Notes: a model not told the origin generated them from the sequence alone. A stretch of 64,000 nucleotides of DNA from Augochlora pura (GCF_028453695.1 NC_135772.1:21261412-21325411), one strand, 5' to 3'; shown: positions 24,845-38,265, counted from the stretch's first letter. Made by a program: numbers and translations.

Positions 24845-26277
24845 CATTGTCGTCGTTATTGGCATCGGTATCGTCGTTACCGTTGCCGTTATCTTTACCG
24901 TTACAACGATACCGCGTAATTAGCGAAACACGCGAAAGCGCCGATTCGGTGGGCGAGTAATTCGATTTGCTCTCGTCGTTTTCTCGAACGTGAAACGCCA
25001 GCACCGTAATTACCGATCATCGAGCTAATTGTTCCCGACTGTTTCTTGCGATAACTTTATCGACGTCGACCCGAACGAGTTCAATTATGCGTCCGTCGAG
25101 ACCGGGCCTCGAGTCGCGTGTGCCACCAGCATCGCGATACCGTACAAGCGTATTCGTCCTGCTCTCTTGCGCGCTGCTGGAAAAGAATGGAAAGTAAAAA
25201 TGGCCGGTTTCGCTAACGTTGGACGCGCGGCGGTGGCGGCGGTGGCGGTGGCGACCGCCAGTAGACACCCGGCACCCGTCTCGCTAAAAATCCACCGATA
25301 GATCGAGATATATTCTCTAGCGCGTGCGGGGTGTCGGGCGTGGAGCGTGGAGCGTGGAGCGTTACGTGGTTTCGAAGGCGAGTATTAAAATAGCCAGCAG
25401 ATTGTCCGGGCTATAAATCTGACCGTGCGATATCGCAATAGAACTGGCGAGGTTCGCCGCGCGCCGTTCGTACACCTTCTCTATTCGGAGATCGGTTGTT
25501 TGAATTTTCAGCGACGACCATAGTGTTCCCGGGGACCCGAATTTTCGGCAACTCGGGCCCGCATCGATTCCGAAAGGCGCTCGCTCGCTGGTCCAACGCG
25601 TGTACAATTTATTCCTTCGGTCGGATGTCTGGGTTTTAACAGTGGCCGAGCGAACGCGCGAACGAGGCGAACAGAGAAAGGAGGAGCGCACGAGAGAAAT
25701 GGAGAAACGGAGAAACAGAGAAAAAGAGGGAGAAAAGGCTGGCGCGTATGTCGCAATGTCCCTTAACGGGTGACGGCTGTTGGAGAACCGGTCGACCTCG
25801 ATACACCCCTACCCTTCTCCGTTTTACCCCTCTGCCCCGCGCACCGCCGCGCCAATATATGGATTCTTGATACAAGCATAATAGATACATACGTATCTCG
25901 CATGAATTTTGCACAATCGAGGCTGTCGTTTGCGCGCGTTCCCCTCGTCCCCCTCTTTAGAAAATCGTTTCTTCGCCGGTCTTATATTGTTCGCCGAAGG
26001 TGTTGTCTCACGTTTTTCATCCGTAACGCCTCCTCTATCGACTCGTCGCGGGATCTCCGTTCTTTTCCGTTCTTTTCCGTTCGCTCGCCGCCGCTTTATT
26101 CGCGCTTTGGTGTCTCGACGTCGTTCGAACGGAAAACAATTATGTCTATTACACGCTGTTTCCGGGTTTTCGTTACGGATGCGTGTCAGTTTGTTCCGCG
26201 TTTGGTCTAGTCTGCGCGAGACCGGTGCATAGACGAGAGAGTCCGTCGAAGCCCCGGTACAATTTTCCAGTCGCGAG

Positions 26278-26316
26278 CGACTCGACTCGACTCGACTCGA
26301 CTCGACTCGACTCGAC
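26278..26316. repeat. (GACTC)n pentamer array
   Basis: Seven pure GACTC units. The same unit recurs at 45301 and 50003. Confidence 0.97.
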
Positions 26317-26741
26317 GGGTGGTGCTATTTAAGGTTTACTTCTACGAGGTCGACGGTGATACTACTCTTGGAACGATCGGTCGCGACGTTCGCGCGGTCT
26401 TGCCGGCTCAAACACGGTTGGAACACGGTCGACGCAAGCGGCGGTCGTCGTCGAGGCGGCTCGAGCTACTCCTTCCGAGATCAAAGGCAGCCGGATCGGT
26501 GCAAAGAAACGAATAATCGGCCAGCCAGAAGAACGGTTAACACGCGGTCGGTCCTTCTCCGACTGAAATCACGCCAAGGTGTACCGATGATCGTTAAAAC
26601 GATCGAGCTTCGAGTCGACAAAAAGGGAAAGTTGTTTGTTTGTCGAGACCCCTAATGGCCGTCTTTGGACGAGTCGGTAATTGGCGCGTCCACGCACGTC
26701 CCTCCGCAGCCAGGCTTCCATTCTTTCTTCCTTCTTCCATT

Positions 26742-26827
26742 TCCTTTCTTTCTCCTTCCTTCCCCTTCCCCTTCCCCTTTCCCTTTCCCTTCCCCTTCCC
26801 CTTCTCCTTCTCCTTCCTTCTCTTTCC
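26742..26827 (-). repeat. polypyrimidine CCCCTT/CTTC block
   Basis: An uninterrupted pyrimidine stretch of about 85 bases with CCCCTT hexamers. The minus strand has G3-4 runs with AA spacers. Confidence 0.94.
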
Positions 26828-27626
26828 TCGGCCGGTCTCGCCTCTTTTCCCGTTGTCGTTTCTCTCGTTCCCTTCGACATTGTCTCGCTTGTCGCACTCG
26901 CGTTGCCACCCTGCTCTCTCGAGGCGCGGTTCTCGCCCACTCTTTCTCCGTACCGCGGATCCACGCGCCTCCTCGTTCGATCGTTTCAAGATACGCGACT
27001 CTGTCCTTGCCCTGCCGAATAGTTGACCGGAGACAGCCTGTTCGCGATTCCGCGAGAAACCCGCGCGGATCGTTCCGAGCCCGACTATAGGTTAGGTAGG
27101 GGGCCGTTGCCCGTAAAAATTGCACGCGGTGTCTTTCGTCGAACACCGCGTCGTCGTCGTCGACGCGCGTAACGCGAACGGTCGGTAGATGTAGATACGA
27201 CTCGTAACTCGCGTTGCCGCCTACCAACGATACCAACGGTACCAACGAGAGCCACGGTAGCAACGGTACCAACCAACAGCACCAACGCCGGAGAAACGAC
27301 GACGCGGGAGCTGCAATCGTGCGCGCGCGCGACTGTCACCCATCCGTTGTTACAACGCGACATAACTTTCCGGCCCAGACACGCTAGTCCGCGTAGCCGC
27401 GTAAACCCGTACCAGCGAGCCCCCAGCGGCGTTCTACGCTGAAATATTCTCAATGAAATTAGCGGCGGCCGGGAGTTGGTCGAGCTCGCGCGACAAACGA
27501 TCATTCGTACCGTTTCATCTTGGCAGTGTTTAACGAACGCGTCTGCGATAATAGAGCGCCGCACAAAGGAACGGTAATTTAGTTTCCGCGTTGATACGCT
27601 TTCGGATACGTGTGCGCGGTCGCTAT

Positions 27627-27710
27627 CGCGTTCGCGTTCGCGTTCGCGTTCCCGTTCCCGTTCCCGTTCCCATTCCCGTCCCCGTTCACGTTCCCGATCC
27701 TGTTCCCGTT
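27627..27710. repeat. GTTCGC then GTTCCC hexamers
   Basis: A GTTCGC run switches to GTTCCC with later variants. The minus strand is G3-rich. Confidence 0.94.
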
Positions 27711-28090
27711 GTACGCATGGTATACGCGCGACAGTTTTGTTTTCTACATTCCCCGCGGTTCATGGTGTTACGACGAAAATGTCAGAATTCCGATCCACGA
27801 TGTTTTCTTGCGGTCAAATTGATCGCAACACAGTTTCGTGCCAACTCCGCGCCGAAGCCATCAAATTTGGGAGGTGGGAAACGAGAAAGATGGAAGAAGG
27901 AGGAAGCGGATTGGATGAAAGAAAAAAGAGACGAAGAACGAGGAAGAAAATGCAGAACATTCTCGTCGGTCGATCGATCGATCGATCGATTGCTCGTTTA
28001 ACCCGGACAGAAACCGATTCAGAATCGATGCTCTCGGAAAAAAAAGTGTAGTTGAAGTTACGTGTTCCACGCATCCGGAACTACCGAACC

Positions 28091-28113
28091 GCCGCGCCGC
28101 GCCGCGCCGCGCC
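28091..28113. repeat. GCCGC pentamer repeat
   Basis: Four GCCGC units. Confidence 0.92.
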
Positions 28114-28377
28114 ATCGGCTATCGACTATCAGCTATTTCGCTATTTGCGGTTTAGCGGTTTCGTAATAGGCTCGGTATCCTTCTAGACAAGGATCCCCGA
28201 CTACTAGGACTGCGAGTACGACTACGACTACGCTTCCTCGTTATTGCGGTGAATCAACGGGCCACGTACCATTGCACCGCCCCGTCTCTTTCGTCAACCC
28301 CTCCTTCGCGTCCTCTTCTAATAGCCTTCCTTTACGTAAGCACTTTAACCGGAGACCAACCAATTACGAGCTCGTCA

Positions 28378-28411
28378 CCTTCTTCTTCTTCTTCTTCTTC
28401 TTCTTCTTCTT
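28378..28411. repeat. (TTC)n repeat
   Basis: Eleven TTC triplets. Confidence 0.97.
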
Positions 28412-30926
28412 TTCGACCCTGCCTTTTGTCCTCGACCGTCGTTGCTTTTCAATATACCTCAAATTATATATTTATATACCATGCAACCTTGACAACACTA
28501 CTTCCAATTGTCATACTATTCATCGTACCCTCTAGACTGCTTTGCAACATTTTTCTTTCCTTTCTTCTTCCGTAACGAAGTAGCTTATTAATCGCAAGGA
28601 CGAACGAATAATTAAAGGTAACCTATTATGTTGACAAGTAGCCTTAAATGAAATCTTAAACCTCGCTATATTTATGGCAATTCCAAACGAAATTATTCGA
28701 TTTAATCATCGACCGTGATTTGTCCGACACGCGATTAAAATTGCCGTTCCCATCGATCGCGCTTTTCTATTTCGCGCAAGAAACGGCGAATGAATTTTCT
28801 CGATGCAATTATTGAAAATCGTAACACTTTCCACGATATTTAGAGAATTTGTAGCTTCTTTGTGGCAGCACGTTCGTCATTTTTCTCGCATTAGGATTCA
28901 ACGCGATAAATCGTAAATTAGACTCGCAAAGAGGATGAAATTATCGCTCGAGGCACTTTGCGAGGCTCGAGAGAGCTCGGTTCAGGTGCATTTCTATGCG
29001 CGAGTCGAGCGAGCGATATTCCTAGCTCCTCGCGAGTGCCGCTCGACCGAGACCAATCCCTTTCCGCGCATGAATCATCGTTACGTTTCTAGTTTCTACG
29101 AACGCGCGCTAAATTACGAATCGCGTTTCCTCGCGGCCAATGGACGACCGAAAGCAGTTGCCGTACAGCGGCGGGCGCGGACGCGGAAATATGACGCGGA
29201 ACCCGCGTGCCGCGTGCCGCGTGCCGCTTGCCTCTACGTGCGCAATCTTTGGACCAGGCTCGCAGCGAATGGAAGAAACCGAGGAATTATCTTTGCCGGA
29301 AGGACAAGCGCCGCGCTTCGCTCGTAATTTCGAACAACGGAACGCGTTGTTGCTCTTCTCCTCGTTGTCTCGTTCGCCTGCGAAATTAAACGAATCGCGT
29401 CGCATGTACCGTCAATTTTACCAATTTTACCAAAATTCTATTAATATCCGACTCCGATATTTGCTCCGTGGAACACCGAATTCGCGCAGCGGGACAATTG
29501 TTCGCAAAGATCGATTCGCGAACCTGGAACGAGCGAACGAACGAATCGCGTGTTCCCGTTCGGTCGCGTAATTGCGCGTCGCATTATTCAAACGATCCGC
29601 GTGCGCACCACTGTCGTGTTTACACGCGTTTGCGCACACGCACTTGTGCGCGTCGCTGCCGCGGTGCGTGTGTGGGTGTACCGTGAACGGTCGGTAATGA
29701 GCGCGCAGTGGCGTAGAGGGCTGTGTGATTCTAGACGCATCGACGCGTTGTTTTCACCTTTCCTTTTCCCATCGTCCCTTCTTTTCATAGATTTCCGCGC
29801 GATCGGCGATCGGCGATCGGCGATCGACGATTCTCTTGGTCGCCTTTATTTTTCTTCCTACTATCACCTTATTTAATTGAGCAATCGAGCAAACGATTCG
29901 AGTGCTTCGACTCGGATACGATGCGAAAAGCTTGGAAATTTCGAACGCCAGACTTCTCTCCAGCCGCTTTGCGAATCCGAAATAAGAAAAATCGCTGGCC
30001 GTGCCGTTGAAACGAACGATTAGATCTCGTTTACGGTCAAGTAGCAAACTACCTTCCCGATTTCAGCGATTACCCGAATCGATACCGTAGCGACGCGAAA
30101 TTATCCTCGGAGTATGTAGGGTATTACGCGAACGAAATATGCGCCAACTTTTCTGCCTTTTCTACATTAGTGGACCGTGTGCGGATCGGGGTAAATGTCG
30201 CGGAGGAATGCGGCAAACGATATTTACGCGGGCACATTATTTTATCCGCGGGTCGCCGATAACGCGAACGAACGTGCGCGTCGTTGCGCGCGACGCGGCC
30301 GTAAACAGCATCGACGGCATCGACGGCATCGACGACAGGAATCGAGTCGCGCGAGTCGTCGAGTGTACACGGCACGTGGCACGAGGCGCGAGGCGAGAGC
30401 CGCGAAACGGTTGCGCGGCGGCGACTGTGCGTGATGCGCGGCTAATTCGCTTATCCGAAGCACACGATCGCATCGGTCCGGATCGTGCTGATTTTTCGTT
30501 CGCTCGCGCGCCTCGCGTTATCGGATAAATGAGCAAAGGTTCGACGAGCGTAATCGTCGGGTTGCGTCCGCGACAGCGTTTCTACGCCCGATCGCTTCCA
30601 ACGCACGCACCTACATCCGCGCGCGCGATGTTTTCGAATTTCTCTTACGGCCTAATAAACTCGACTAAACTGTAAGGGAAGAGCTTTAGCGGCGGTAGAC
30701 CGAGGCAGGACTTCAATTATCGCGGCTTTTACGTCCTTTCGGGTTGTCTAAGGGGTCTTTCGGACGGGTCGACTCCACCGTAAATGAATTTCGCAATAAA
30801 GTTGCAACGGGCAAAGGGTGGCCATAAAATGAAATAAAGCGTTGCTGGCTGGCTGGCTCGTCCTTATGCCCAGCTCGTGCACGGCAGTGTCTCGCGCATA
30901 ATAAATCATTCTTAGTCGCCTCCGTG

Positions 30927-30951
30927 GACGCGACGCGACGCGACGCGACGC
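30927..30951. repeat. (GACGC)n pentamer array
   Basis: Five GACGC units. Confidence 0.95.
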
Positions 30952-32415
30952 CGCGCGGCGCATCCCTGTGCGACGCCATGCGACGAAATGAAGCGGGACG
31001 AGACGAGACGTCAGCTTCGAACCTCTCCGCCTTCCTATACCTGCGAATAATACAACTCCTTGCAAAAAGTATTCCATCATCTTTTAAAACGAAATCATTT
31101 CTTTCAGCCCAGACTAGACGACTTGAATTTGTTTCATCGTTAAAACTCGCTGCACCATAACTGAAATAGGTGGCAAAATAATATCATCTTTAACTCTTTA
31201 AAAAAGTACTTTTGAAACGTACGCGCGATTCTTCTTTCCCCGCTCAGTCTACGTATCCATTTTCTTCTCGAAACGTTTTCGATTCCCATATACAGAGACG
31301 TCGAACGTATCTTGTTCATTTTCCAAAGTTTCTCCCTCTCTCTGTTTCTGTCCGCGTGCGCGCGCGCGCACAATTCTCCCTTTCGCCACAACTTTCCTCG
31401 TCGTTCTTTCGCGTCGGAAAGCAGGACGTGGGCGAGCTTCGGGCACATCTGCATAATCGTACGTAAATTGCACGGGACATCGCGCTCGGTAATATATTGC
31501 GGCCGGGGTTTCGAGGGTCGGAGAGAGCCGGAGAACCGGACGAACGGCAACGTTCCTACGAGAGACACGCGCGACTCGCGCGAAGCGGATTCGCGATGCG
31601 CGAGTTTAGCGCGCGCGCGTTTCTGCTAGGTGAGCGTCATATAGTGTACGCGGCGCGACGCAACGGTACACCGACGACCGGTTAATTCGGTTAGTGGATA
31701 CGGAACGGAAGGCTGTGGACTCTGCGGGGGGAGACCGATACCGCTCCGCACTTTGCCGTCCGCTCAAACATTTATGAAGGGAGGAGTGGTTCGCGTCTCT
31801 CTCTTCTTCCTCTTCTACTTTCTACAATATATGCCTCCAGCCATCTCCGACCGATGCGACGGCATACTTTTATTTTCGACGCTGCTTCCTCTCTCCGCAG
31901 GTGACACGCTTCGATTAATCACGGTCAATCTCCAGCCTTCCCCATTCACCATATCATCTCCGCATACGTCCGCGGTCGTATTCCTGCTGGCAGATACGCT
32001 GTCTGAAATAATGTGACATTCGACTCATTTTTCGCGAAGAATAACGCGGCTTCGCGAACCATCTACTTTGCGCCTCTCGTCTACTTTGCCGGTTGACGGA
32101 GCAATGCCGAGAAACTACCCGCGCGATGAAACGTGCGGTAATAGCATCAGTATTATCGTACTACTAGGTACCGGAAGACGGATCGATGTTCCAGTAATCT
32201 AGTTGAACGAATGGTTTTCGCAACATTATGTTATCCAACATGGTCAAAGTTACAATACTATCGCGTTGGTAATCAAATGGTGCAAAACAGATACGTGTCG
32301 AAGGGTAGCGGTGAGATCTTCGGAGGAGACATTATCGTGGGATCGGGACAACGTTATTGGAATAATTTGTCACAGTCGAAGATGTTGCGTAGTCGGCGGA
32401 GATGTAAAAAGTATG

Positions 32416-33340
32416 CTTTACGACCCCGGAACGGACATTCCCATAAAACGACCTGGGATTTTTTTATGAATTTTTGAATCATCTTTTCGGGGGTATAAGG
32501 TTGTCTGGGGCTCAATTTGCGACTTTGGGCGAGTTTTCAACAACTTTCCCGTGGAGCAATTTGGACTCCAGGTAGCTCAAATTGAAGCTGAAAGTGTCTA
32601 CTTTACGACCCCGGAACGGACATTCCCATAAAACGACCTGGGATTTTTTTATAATTTTTTGAATCATCTTTTCGGGGGTATATGGCTGTCTGGGGCTCAT
32701 TTTGCGACTTTGGGCGAGTTTTCAACAACTTTCCCGTGGAGCAATTTGGACTCCAGGTAGCTCAAATTGAAGCTGAAAGTGTCTACTTTACGACCCCGGA
32801 ACGGACATTCCCATAAAACGACCTGGGATTTTTTTATGATTTTTTCAATCAACTTTTCTAGGGTATATGGCTGTCTGGGGCTCAATTTGCGACTTTGGGC
32901 GAGTTTTCAACAACTTTCCCGTGGAGCAATTTGGACTCCAGGTAGCTCAAATTGAAGCTGAAAGTGTCTACTTTACGACCCCGGAACGGACATTCCCGTA
33001 AAACGACCTGGGATTTTTTTATTAGTTTTTGAATCAACTTTTCGGGGATATATGGCTGTCTGGGGCTCAATTTGCGACTTTGGGCGAGTTTTGAACAACT
33101 TTCCCGTGGAGCAATTTGGACTCCAGGTAGCTCAAATTGAAGCTGAAAGTGTCTACTTTACGACCCCGGAACGGACATTCCCATAAAACGACCTGGGATT
33201 TTTTTATAATTTTTTGAATCAATTTTTCGGGGATATATGGCTGTCTGGGGCTCATTTTGCGACTTTGGGCGAGTTTTCAACAACTTTCCCGTGGAGCAAT
33301 TTGGACTCCAGGTAGCTCAAATTGAAGCTGAAAGTGTCTA
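32416..33340. repeat. 185-bp tandem satellite, five copies
   Basis: Exactly five head-to-tail units of 185 bp begin at 32416, 32601, 32786, 32971 and 33156. Each starts CTTTACGACCCCGGAACGG and ends AAGCTGAAAGTGTCTA. Copies differ at only a few positions, mostly in the A/T-rich centre and at GTATATGGCTGTC, so the array is young or homogenised. Both edges are sharp and the flanks look unique. Unit length is in the nucleosome/centromeric-satellite range, but the array is short. Each unit carries a minus-strand 62-codon frame beginning MSPRQPY. Since 185 is not a multiple of three, the frame shifts every copy and no continuous repeat protein can be made. Confidence 0.97.
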
Positions 33341-34821
33341 CTTTTGAGTTTGAGTCTTGTTTGAAAGAGTTTGTTTGTCCTGTAGGCAACGGTGATATAC
33401 AATATTCGCTCATCCGAGTTTAATACGTAATACGTGCGCACGCGGATCGCAAACGCAGTCTGGCGCGACGCGGCACGCGACCGTCGATCGACTGCGACGC
33501 GCCACATTATGCTGCGCGCACCTATCTAATAATCCTTTGGGATCCTTCGAACGACAGAGTTTCCACGATGCGGAATTATTTAGAATATCAATGTTATGCG
33601 ATGCGAGTTATCAGAGTCGGTTGCCCGAATAATTGCTGCTCCTTTCGTTTCGTTGATTTACAGAGAAGAAAATGTAAAGCGTCTTGTTTGTTTTAACACG
33701 TTTTTACCGTCATCGCTGGAAATAAATCTTTCGAGACGGTAAAAGTGTACTTGGACCAATCGGCCAAATGTCTCGCAATCGAAGAGATCGACGCAAAATC
33801 GGAAGTGCGAACTAGAAATAGAATGAGCGAACGACGAATTTAGCCGAGCCCGAGGGCCATTCGAACCGATCGAGTTCCGGAAATTAAATCGCGCTCGATT
33901 TTAACGTTGCTGCTCGTCGAACTTTGCTGCTCACCGAGTTTCAAGTTCCGGCCAACTCGATGAATGGATGCTCGGTCTGCACGGGATTACTCGCGACCGT
34001 GTAATTGACTCTAATTCGTACCGAAAACTTGCGACCAACGGCGAGGCTAATTCGATGAAATTTCGCGACAGACTTTAGAGTCCGAACGACTCCGAGCACC
34101 ATTCGGTAATTTTCCCAAATATTTTTGCGACGATATCTCTCGGAAATGTTATCGGCCTTTCGAGTCGGCTCGAAAATTTGAGAATCGATCGGTGATCCGG
34201 CTGGCGCGCGTGCCAATTTTTCTAACCACTTCCGGGACACGCGTTTCGCTTTTGCTTTTGCTTGCTCGCGATTTTCGGCAAGACAATTTACCACGATGAT
34301 CGTTTACACGACTCGGATCGGAGAATTGTCGTTGTATTTAGCATAGCCGGCGTTTCTCCATTGTACTCGTCCATGCACGTGTAACCGCATAAAACATAAC
34401 ACCTTGAGGTTATCGCCGGTAAATCTTGTTTATCCAACCACCGGCAAGTAAAACGAAACCGAGATATACCTTGTCCACGATCACGTAAGAACGATGTCTT
34501 TCTCTCTTTTCCACACTCTCCCTCTCCTCCCTCTCTCCCCTGCGTTTGTTATCGTCTCTCTTTAGGTTAAGATCTTTCCATCGATCTGTTCGAGTCGCGC
34601 GTCACAAATTTCAATTCTTTCCGTATTACTATTCTCCCTCGAATCACGATACCAACGATACAAAATGTTTCGTTATCAGCATTACGCTTTGCTCGCGACA
34701 ACATTATCCTTCCGCTTTTACCCTGGAAATAGAGGACGACTAATTCGTGATAATGCCCGACGTCCGGTCGGCGTTCCCCATTTATACGCGCGTCCGTTCC
34801 TCGAAATCTTTCGAATGGCAA

Positions 34822-34851
34822 GGGCGGGGTAGGGTAGGGTAGGGTGGGGTA
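34822..34851 (+). repeat. GGGTA repeat with G-quadruplex potential
   Basis: GGGCGGGGTA is followed by GGGTA units and GGGTGGGGTA, giving six G runs of three or more within 30 bases. It differs from the insect telomere unit TTAGG. Confidence 0.9.
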
Positions 34852-36890
34852 AGAAGATGCGAAAGAAGAAGGAAAGAAATGGAAATGAAGCAAAGAAAAG
34901 TAGAAAGGGAAGGAAACGGAAGGAGGACGAATCGAGGCGCGTGTACTCATATGTAAGTAGACTAGTAGACGGTTCCTCTCTCGTTCTGCCTGCTGCCCTC
35001 CTTGCTCTCTCCCCCTCTTTCTCTTCCCTTCTCTGTGCATGCGTACGCGCGCACTTGTATAGCCCAATATGTATGTAGTCGGGGCAACACATCGTGGATA
35101 TTGCGGGGAGCAGTGGACGGGCGCGATTTGGATCTCTTTTATCCGCAAAATCGCAATTGTATCCGAGAAAAGAAAGGAAATGGCGAGCGAGATGCGCAGG
35201 TTTCCCGCTTTATGTGCCGGAACCGAACGCGCGGCCACCTCGACGGGCATAATTGCCGGTTCCAGGGTGTTCGATTCGTCACGGTCGTCGTGATTTCTTC
35301 CGGTTTTCTTGGCAATTTTGATTCCATCGCGCCTCGCGCTCAAGCTACAGTGGGTGTAGAAAGTATTCGTACGGTAGACGATTTCAACAAAAAGTCTTTG
35401 GAAGCACAGCATTCGAGTGTTGGCGCGAATAGCCCAAAATGATTTTGCGCAATTTTTTCGGAACCGTGTGCAAGTTGGGCAAGCGTGTAGCCCGCGCGAA
35501 CGGGCAGGATTCGTTTCGATTCTTGCGAATAATTCGGAAAGCACTCGCGCGAATGGTCCCGCTTTCGTGCGCTTTCGTCGTTTCGTTTTTTGGTTTGCTA
35601 CGCAATTTGAGCAAGGGATCGGCGCGCATTCAGAGATGTTTTGCCGAATCCGAGAAGAAGACTCGGATTCTCGCGACCTGTCTCGACAACGACACCATTC
35701 GTTGCGGCGACACCGACGACGAGACGACGAGACGACGACGCGACGAATGGCTGGAGGCAGAGGCGGGAACGCGCGAGACACGGGCAGAAATAGCTTAATT
35801 AAAGTCAAATAGTTATTAAAGCGTGCCGGCTTGTCGCTGGTTGTCACCGGGATCGTTTAAAGTAGCCGGGGGCGGAAACTGCGAAGCTTGCTCGTTACCG
35901 CGTTTATTAAGATGGCTCGACGATTAATTTCGAGTTCCGCGAGTTATTCGCGGCAGAAAGACAACAGAATTTCTCGCAGCCGAGGCTCGCGCTTCGGCAA
36001 TAATTCCTCGCGAATTGCGCGCGTTCGCCTCCGCGTCGCGCTCTCCGTGCTTGCGTCGGTGCGTGTCCGCCCGCTGCGCCAGTCTGCTCCGCTGCCGCCT
36101 GCTCGCTCCGGCGCGCGCGAGTGCGCGCTGGCGTTACCTGCGCCGCGATCCTCGACCCACGCGAAACGCTTTTGCCACCCAATATGTACGAGCGAGCCAT
36201 TGTCTCGGGGATCATTATCGTTGCGCAATGCTGAAATTACGGGCGGATCCTTCGCTTTGTGCGCGATGCAGCGCGCGCGCTCGCGCTGGCGCTCGCGAGC
36301 CAGCCGAAGGGAAACGCGTTCTTAAACTGTCCCTCTATCGGCATACGGCAAATTGTTTTTTGCAACGGCTGTATGTAATGTCGTGGCTCGATAGCAGCCA
36401 TCGTCGGTCTCGGATCGGGCAAACGATCGATCGATCGATCGTCGACTATGTTATATTTTCGCAAGTCGAAGGGAGCCTACTTCCTCCGCGTCGGTCGGTT
36501 TATGCCAACGGCGGACAGACGCGGTGGCAACAATATCATCGGAAAAAATGACAGGCTATGCTTTGGCTGGATTCGTTAACGACAAGGAAATCCATCGGCG
36601 TTCTCGCCGACTGCCGATCATATCTATGTATACGCGTACGCGCGCTCTCCTTCTAGACGGGGTAAAAGGTAGGCGAGCAATTCCTACGCGGCGAACATCG
36701 GCTTAAATCTAGCCGCGAACTACTCGCATCAACATTGCGCCGTCGCAGTCGCCGGGAACAAAAAACATCCTCGCCGCTCCTTTCCTTCGGTCTTTCCATC
36801 GATCCGATCCGCGTCGGCCAGCCCACGCGAAACTATCTTCTATTTCGCTGGCGGAGAAGCGGAACAAGGTTCGTCGCACCGCGGTCCGCG

Positions 36891-36919
36891 ACGCTCGACG
36901 CTCGACGCTCGACGCTCGA
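36891..36919. repeat. CGACGCT heptamer repeat
   Basis: Four CGACGCT units. Confidence 0.93.
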
Positions 36920-37960
36920 TTACGCGCTACTATGTTTCTCCTGTACCGGTGTCTATCGACGAATAGACCGGGGATTTCTGCGCATTTCTTAGACGTAGCC
37001 CGTGGAATACCGAACAGATGTAAAGAAACCTCCAATAGGTTGGGACGCCCGTTGCAACGCGCGAAAATTATTTACCAGAGAAAAGGAATCGCGCTTGGTT
37101 CTTGCGTCTTGCAATCGTGGCAGTCCATTATCGCGTTGCTTCTCCGATCGAGCGAACAAAGATGGGAAGAAAAGTTCGGGATCGATTTTGCATCGCGACA
37201 CGCGTATTCGTCTCCAATTCGTTCGTTTCTAATTTTGCGCGGGGACAAAAGGAATAACGTCGACGATCGATCACCGACTAATCCGTGTCTCCCGTTTTTC
37301 TAGCTAAATTCGGATCGCTCGATGTGCAAAGCCGAATTGCAAAATGAAAAACGGATCCGAATTAGGTAGAAAATTCTATCGCGTTTGGCGGATCGTTCCC
37401 TGAAGGGAGACGAAGCGGATCCTTCCCCTGAAATATGCCAATCGATTTCGGGGATGGTTGGCATCTCGAGGAACCACCGCGCGCGCGTTTGGCTAAATTT
37501 AACGGTGACAAAATAGACCGCGGATTCGACGCGCTTATCCGATCAAAATCTGCGATCTCGTCTTCGACTCGCTGAACCGATTCAAAGAAGAAACGCGCGT
37601 TCCATTCCATTCACTATTCCTTACCAACGAATCGAACAACACGCAATCCGCGTTTGTTTTTTTTTTTTTAATAAACGAGCTCGGCGAGTCGAACGCGTAA
37701 CGCGATAGCATCTTGAAGTTGTTTCGTTGTTTTCGCCGTTTTCAATTTCGTCCGTATTCGGTATTTCTGCTAAATGCATTAAATCCGCAGTCTACTTGGA
37801 ACCGAGGATAACGATAACAACGATGCTTTCCAACGATGTTCGAGGACATTCGTCGAGTTACGGGCTGTCCTAATTACCTGATTCAATTGCCGCGACCAAA
37901 TTATTAGCCGTTTCCGGGCCAGTCGACGGAATCGTGACACCCGTTACATGTAACGTATCC

Positions 37961-37995
37961 TCGGCTCGGCTCGGCTCGGCTCGACTCGACGCGGC
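37961..37995. repeat. GGCTC/GACTC pentamer array
   Basis: Four GGCTC units are followed by GACTC and GACGC variants. Confidence 0.94.
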
Positions 37996-38265
37996 GTCGC
38001 GTTCAAACCAAACACGCGAAATCGAGCCCGCGCGAGTCGACAACCGATCAATTACGATTTCTCTTCAACCCCGTCATCGGTTTACCGACCCCCGTTTCTC
38101 TCTTCTCTCTTCTCTCTTACGGCCGATCAAACCCGATAAGCATCTCCGATCTCCATTGTGTAAATAATGGTAGTCCGCGTCGATGTTATTAGATGGGACG
38201 ATACGGAACGAAGCGCGAAACATTTAACTCGATCACTCGAAAGTACGGAAATCGCTTTTCACCTT

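Larger units (their letters stand above)
24845..32415. other. gene-free DNA
   Basis: No known gene. Simple repeats include GACTC (26278-26316), a polypyrimidine block (26742-26827), GTTCGC/GTTCCC hexamers (27627-27710), GCCGC (28091-28113), TTC (28378-28411) and GACGC (30927-30951). Acceptor-like sites occur at 31107 (TTTCTTTCAG) and 31900 (CTCTCTCCGCAG). A donor-like TAG|GTGAGC lies at 31629/31630. Confidence 0.6.

Noticed and set aside
34827..34851. Telomere-like GGGTA repeat
   Set aside because: The unit is not TTAGG and the tract is only about 25 bp, so it reads as an ordinary G-rich microsatellite.
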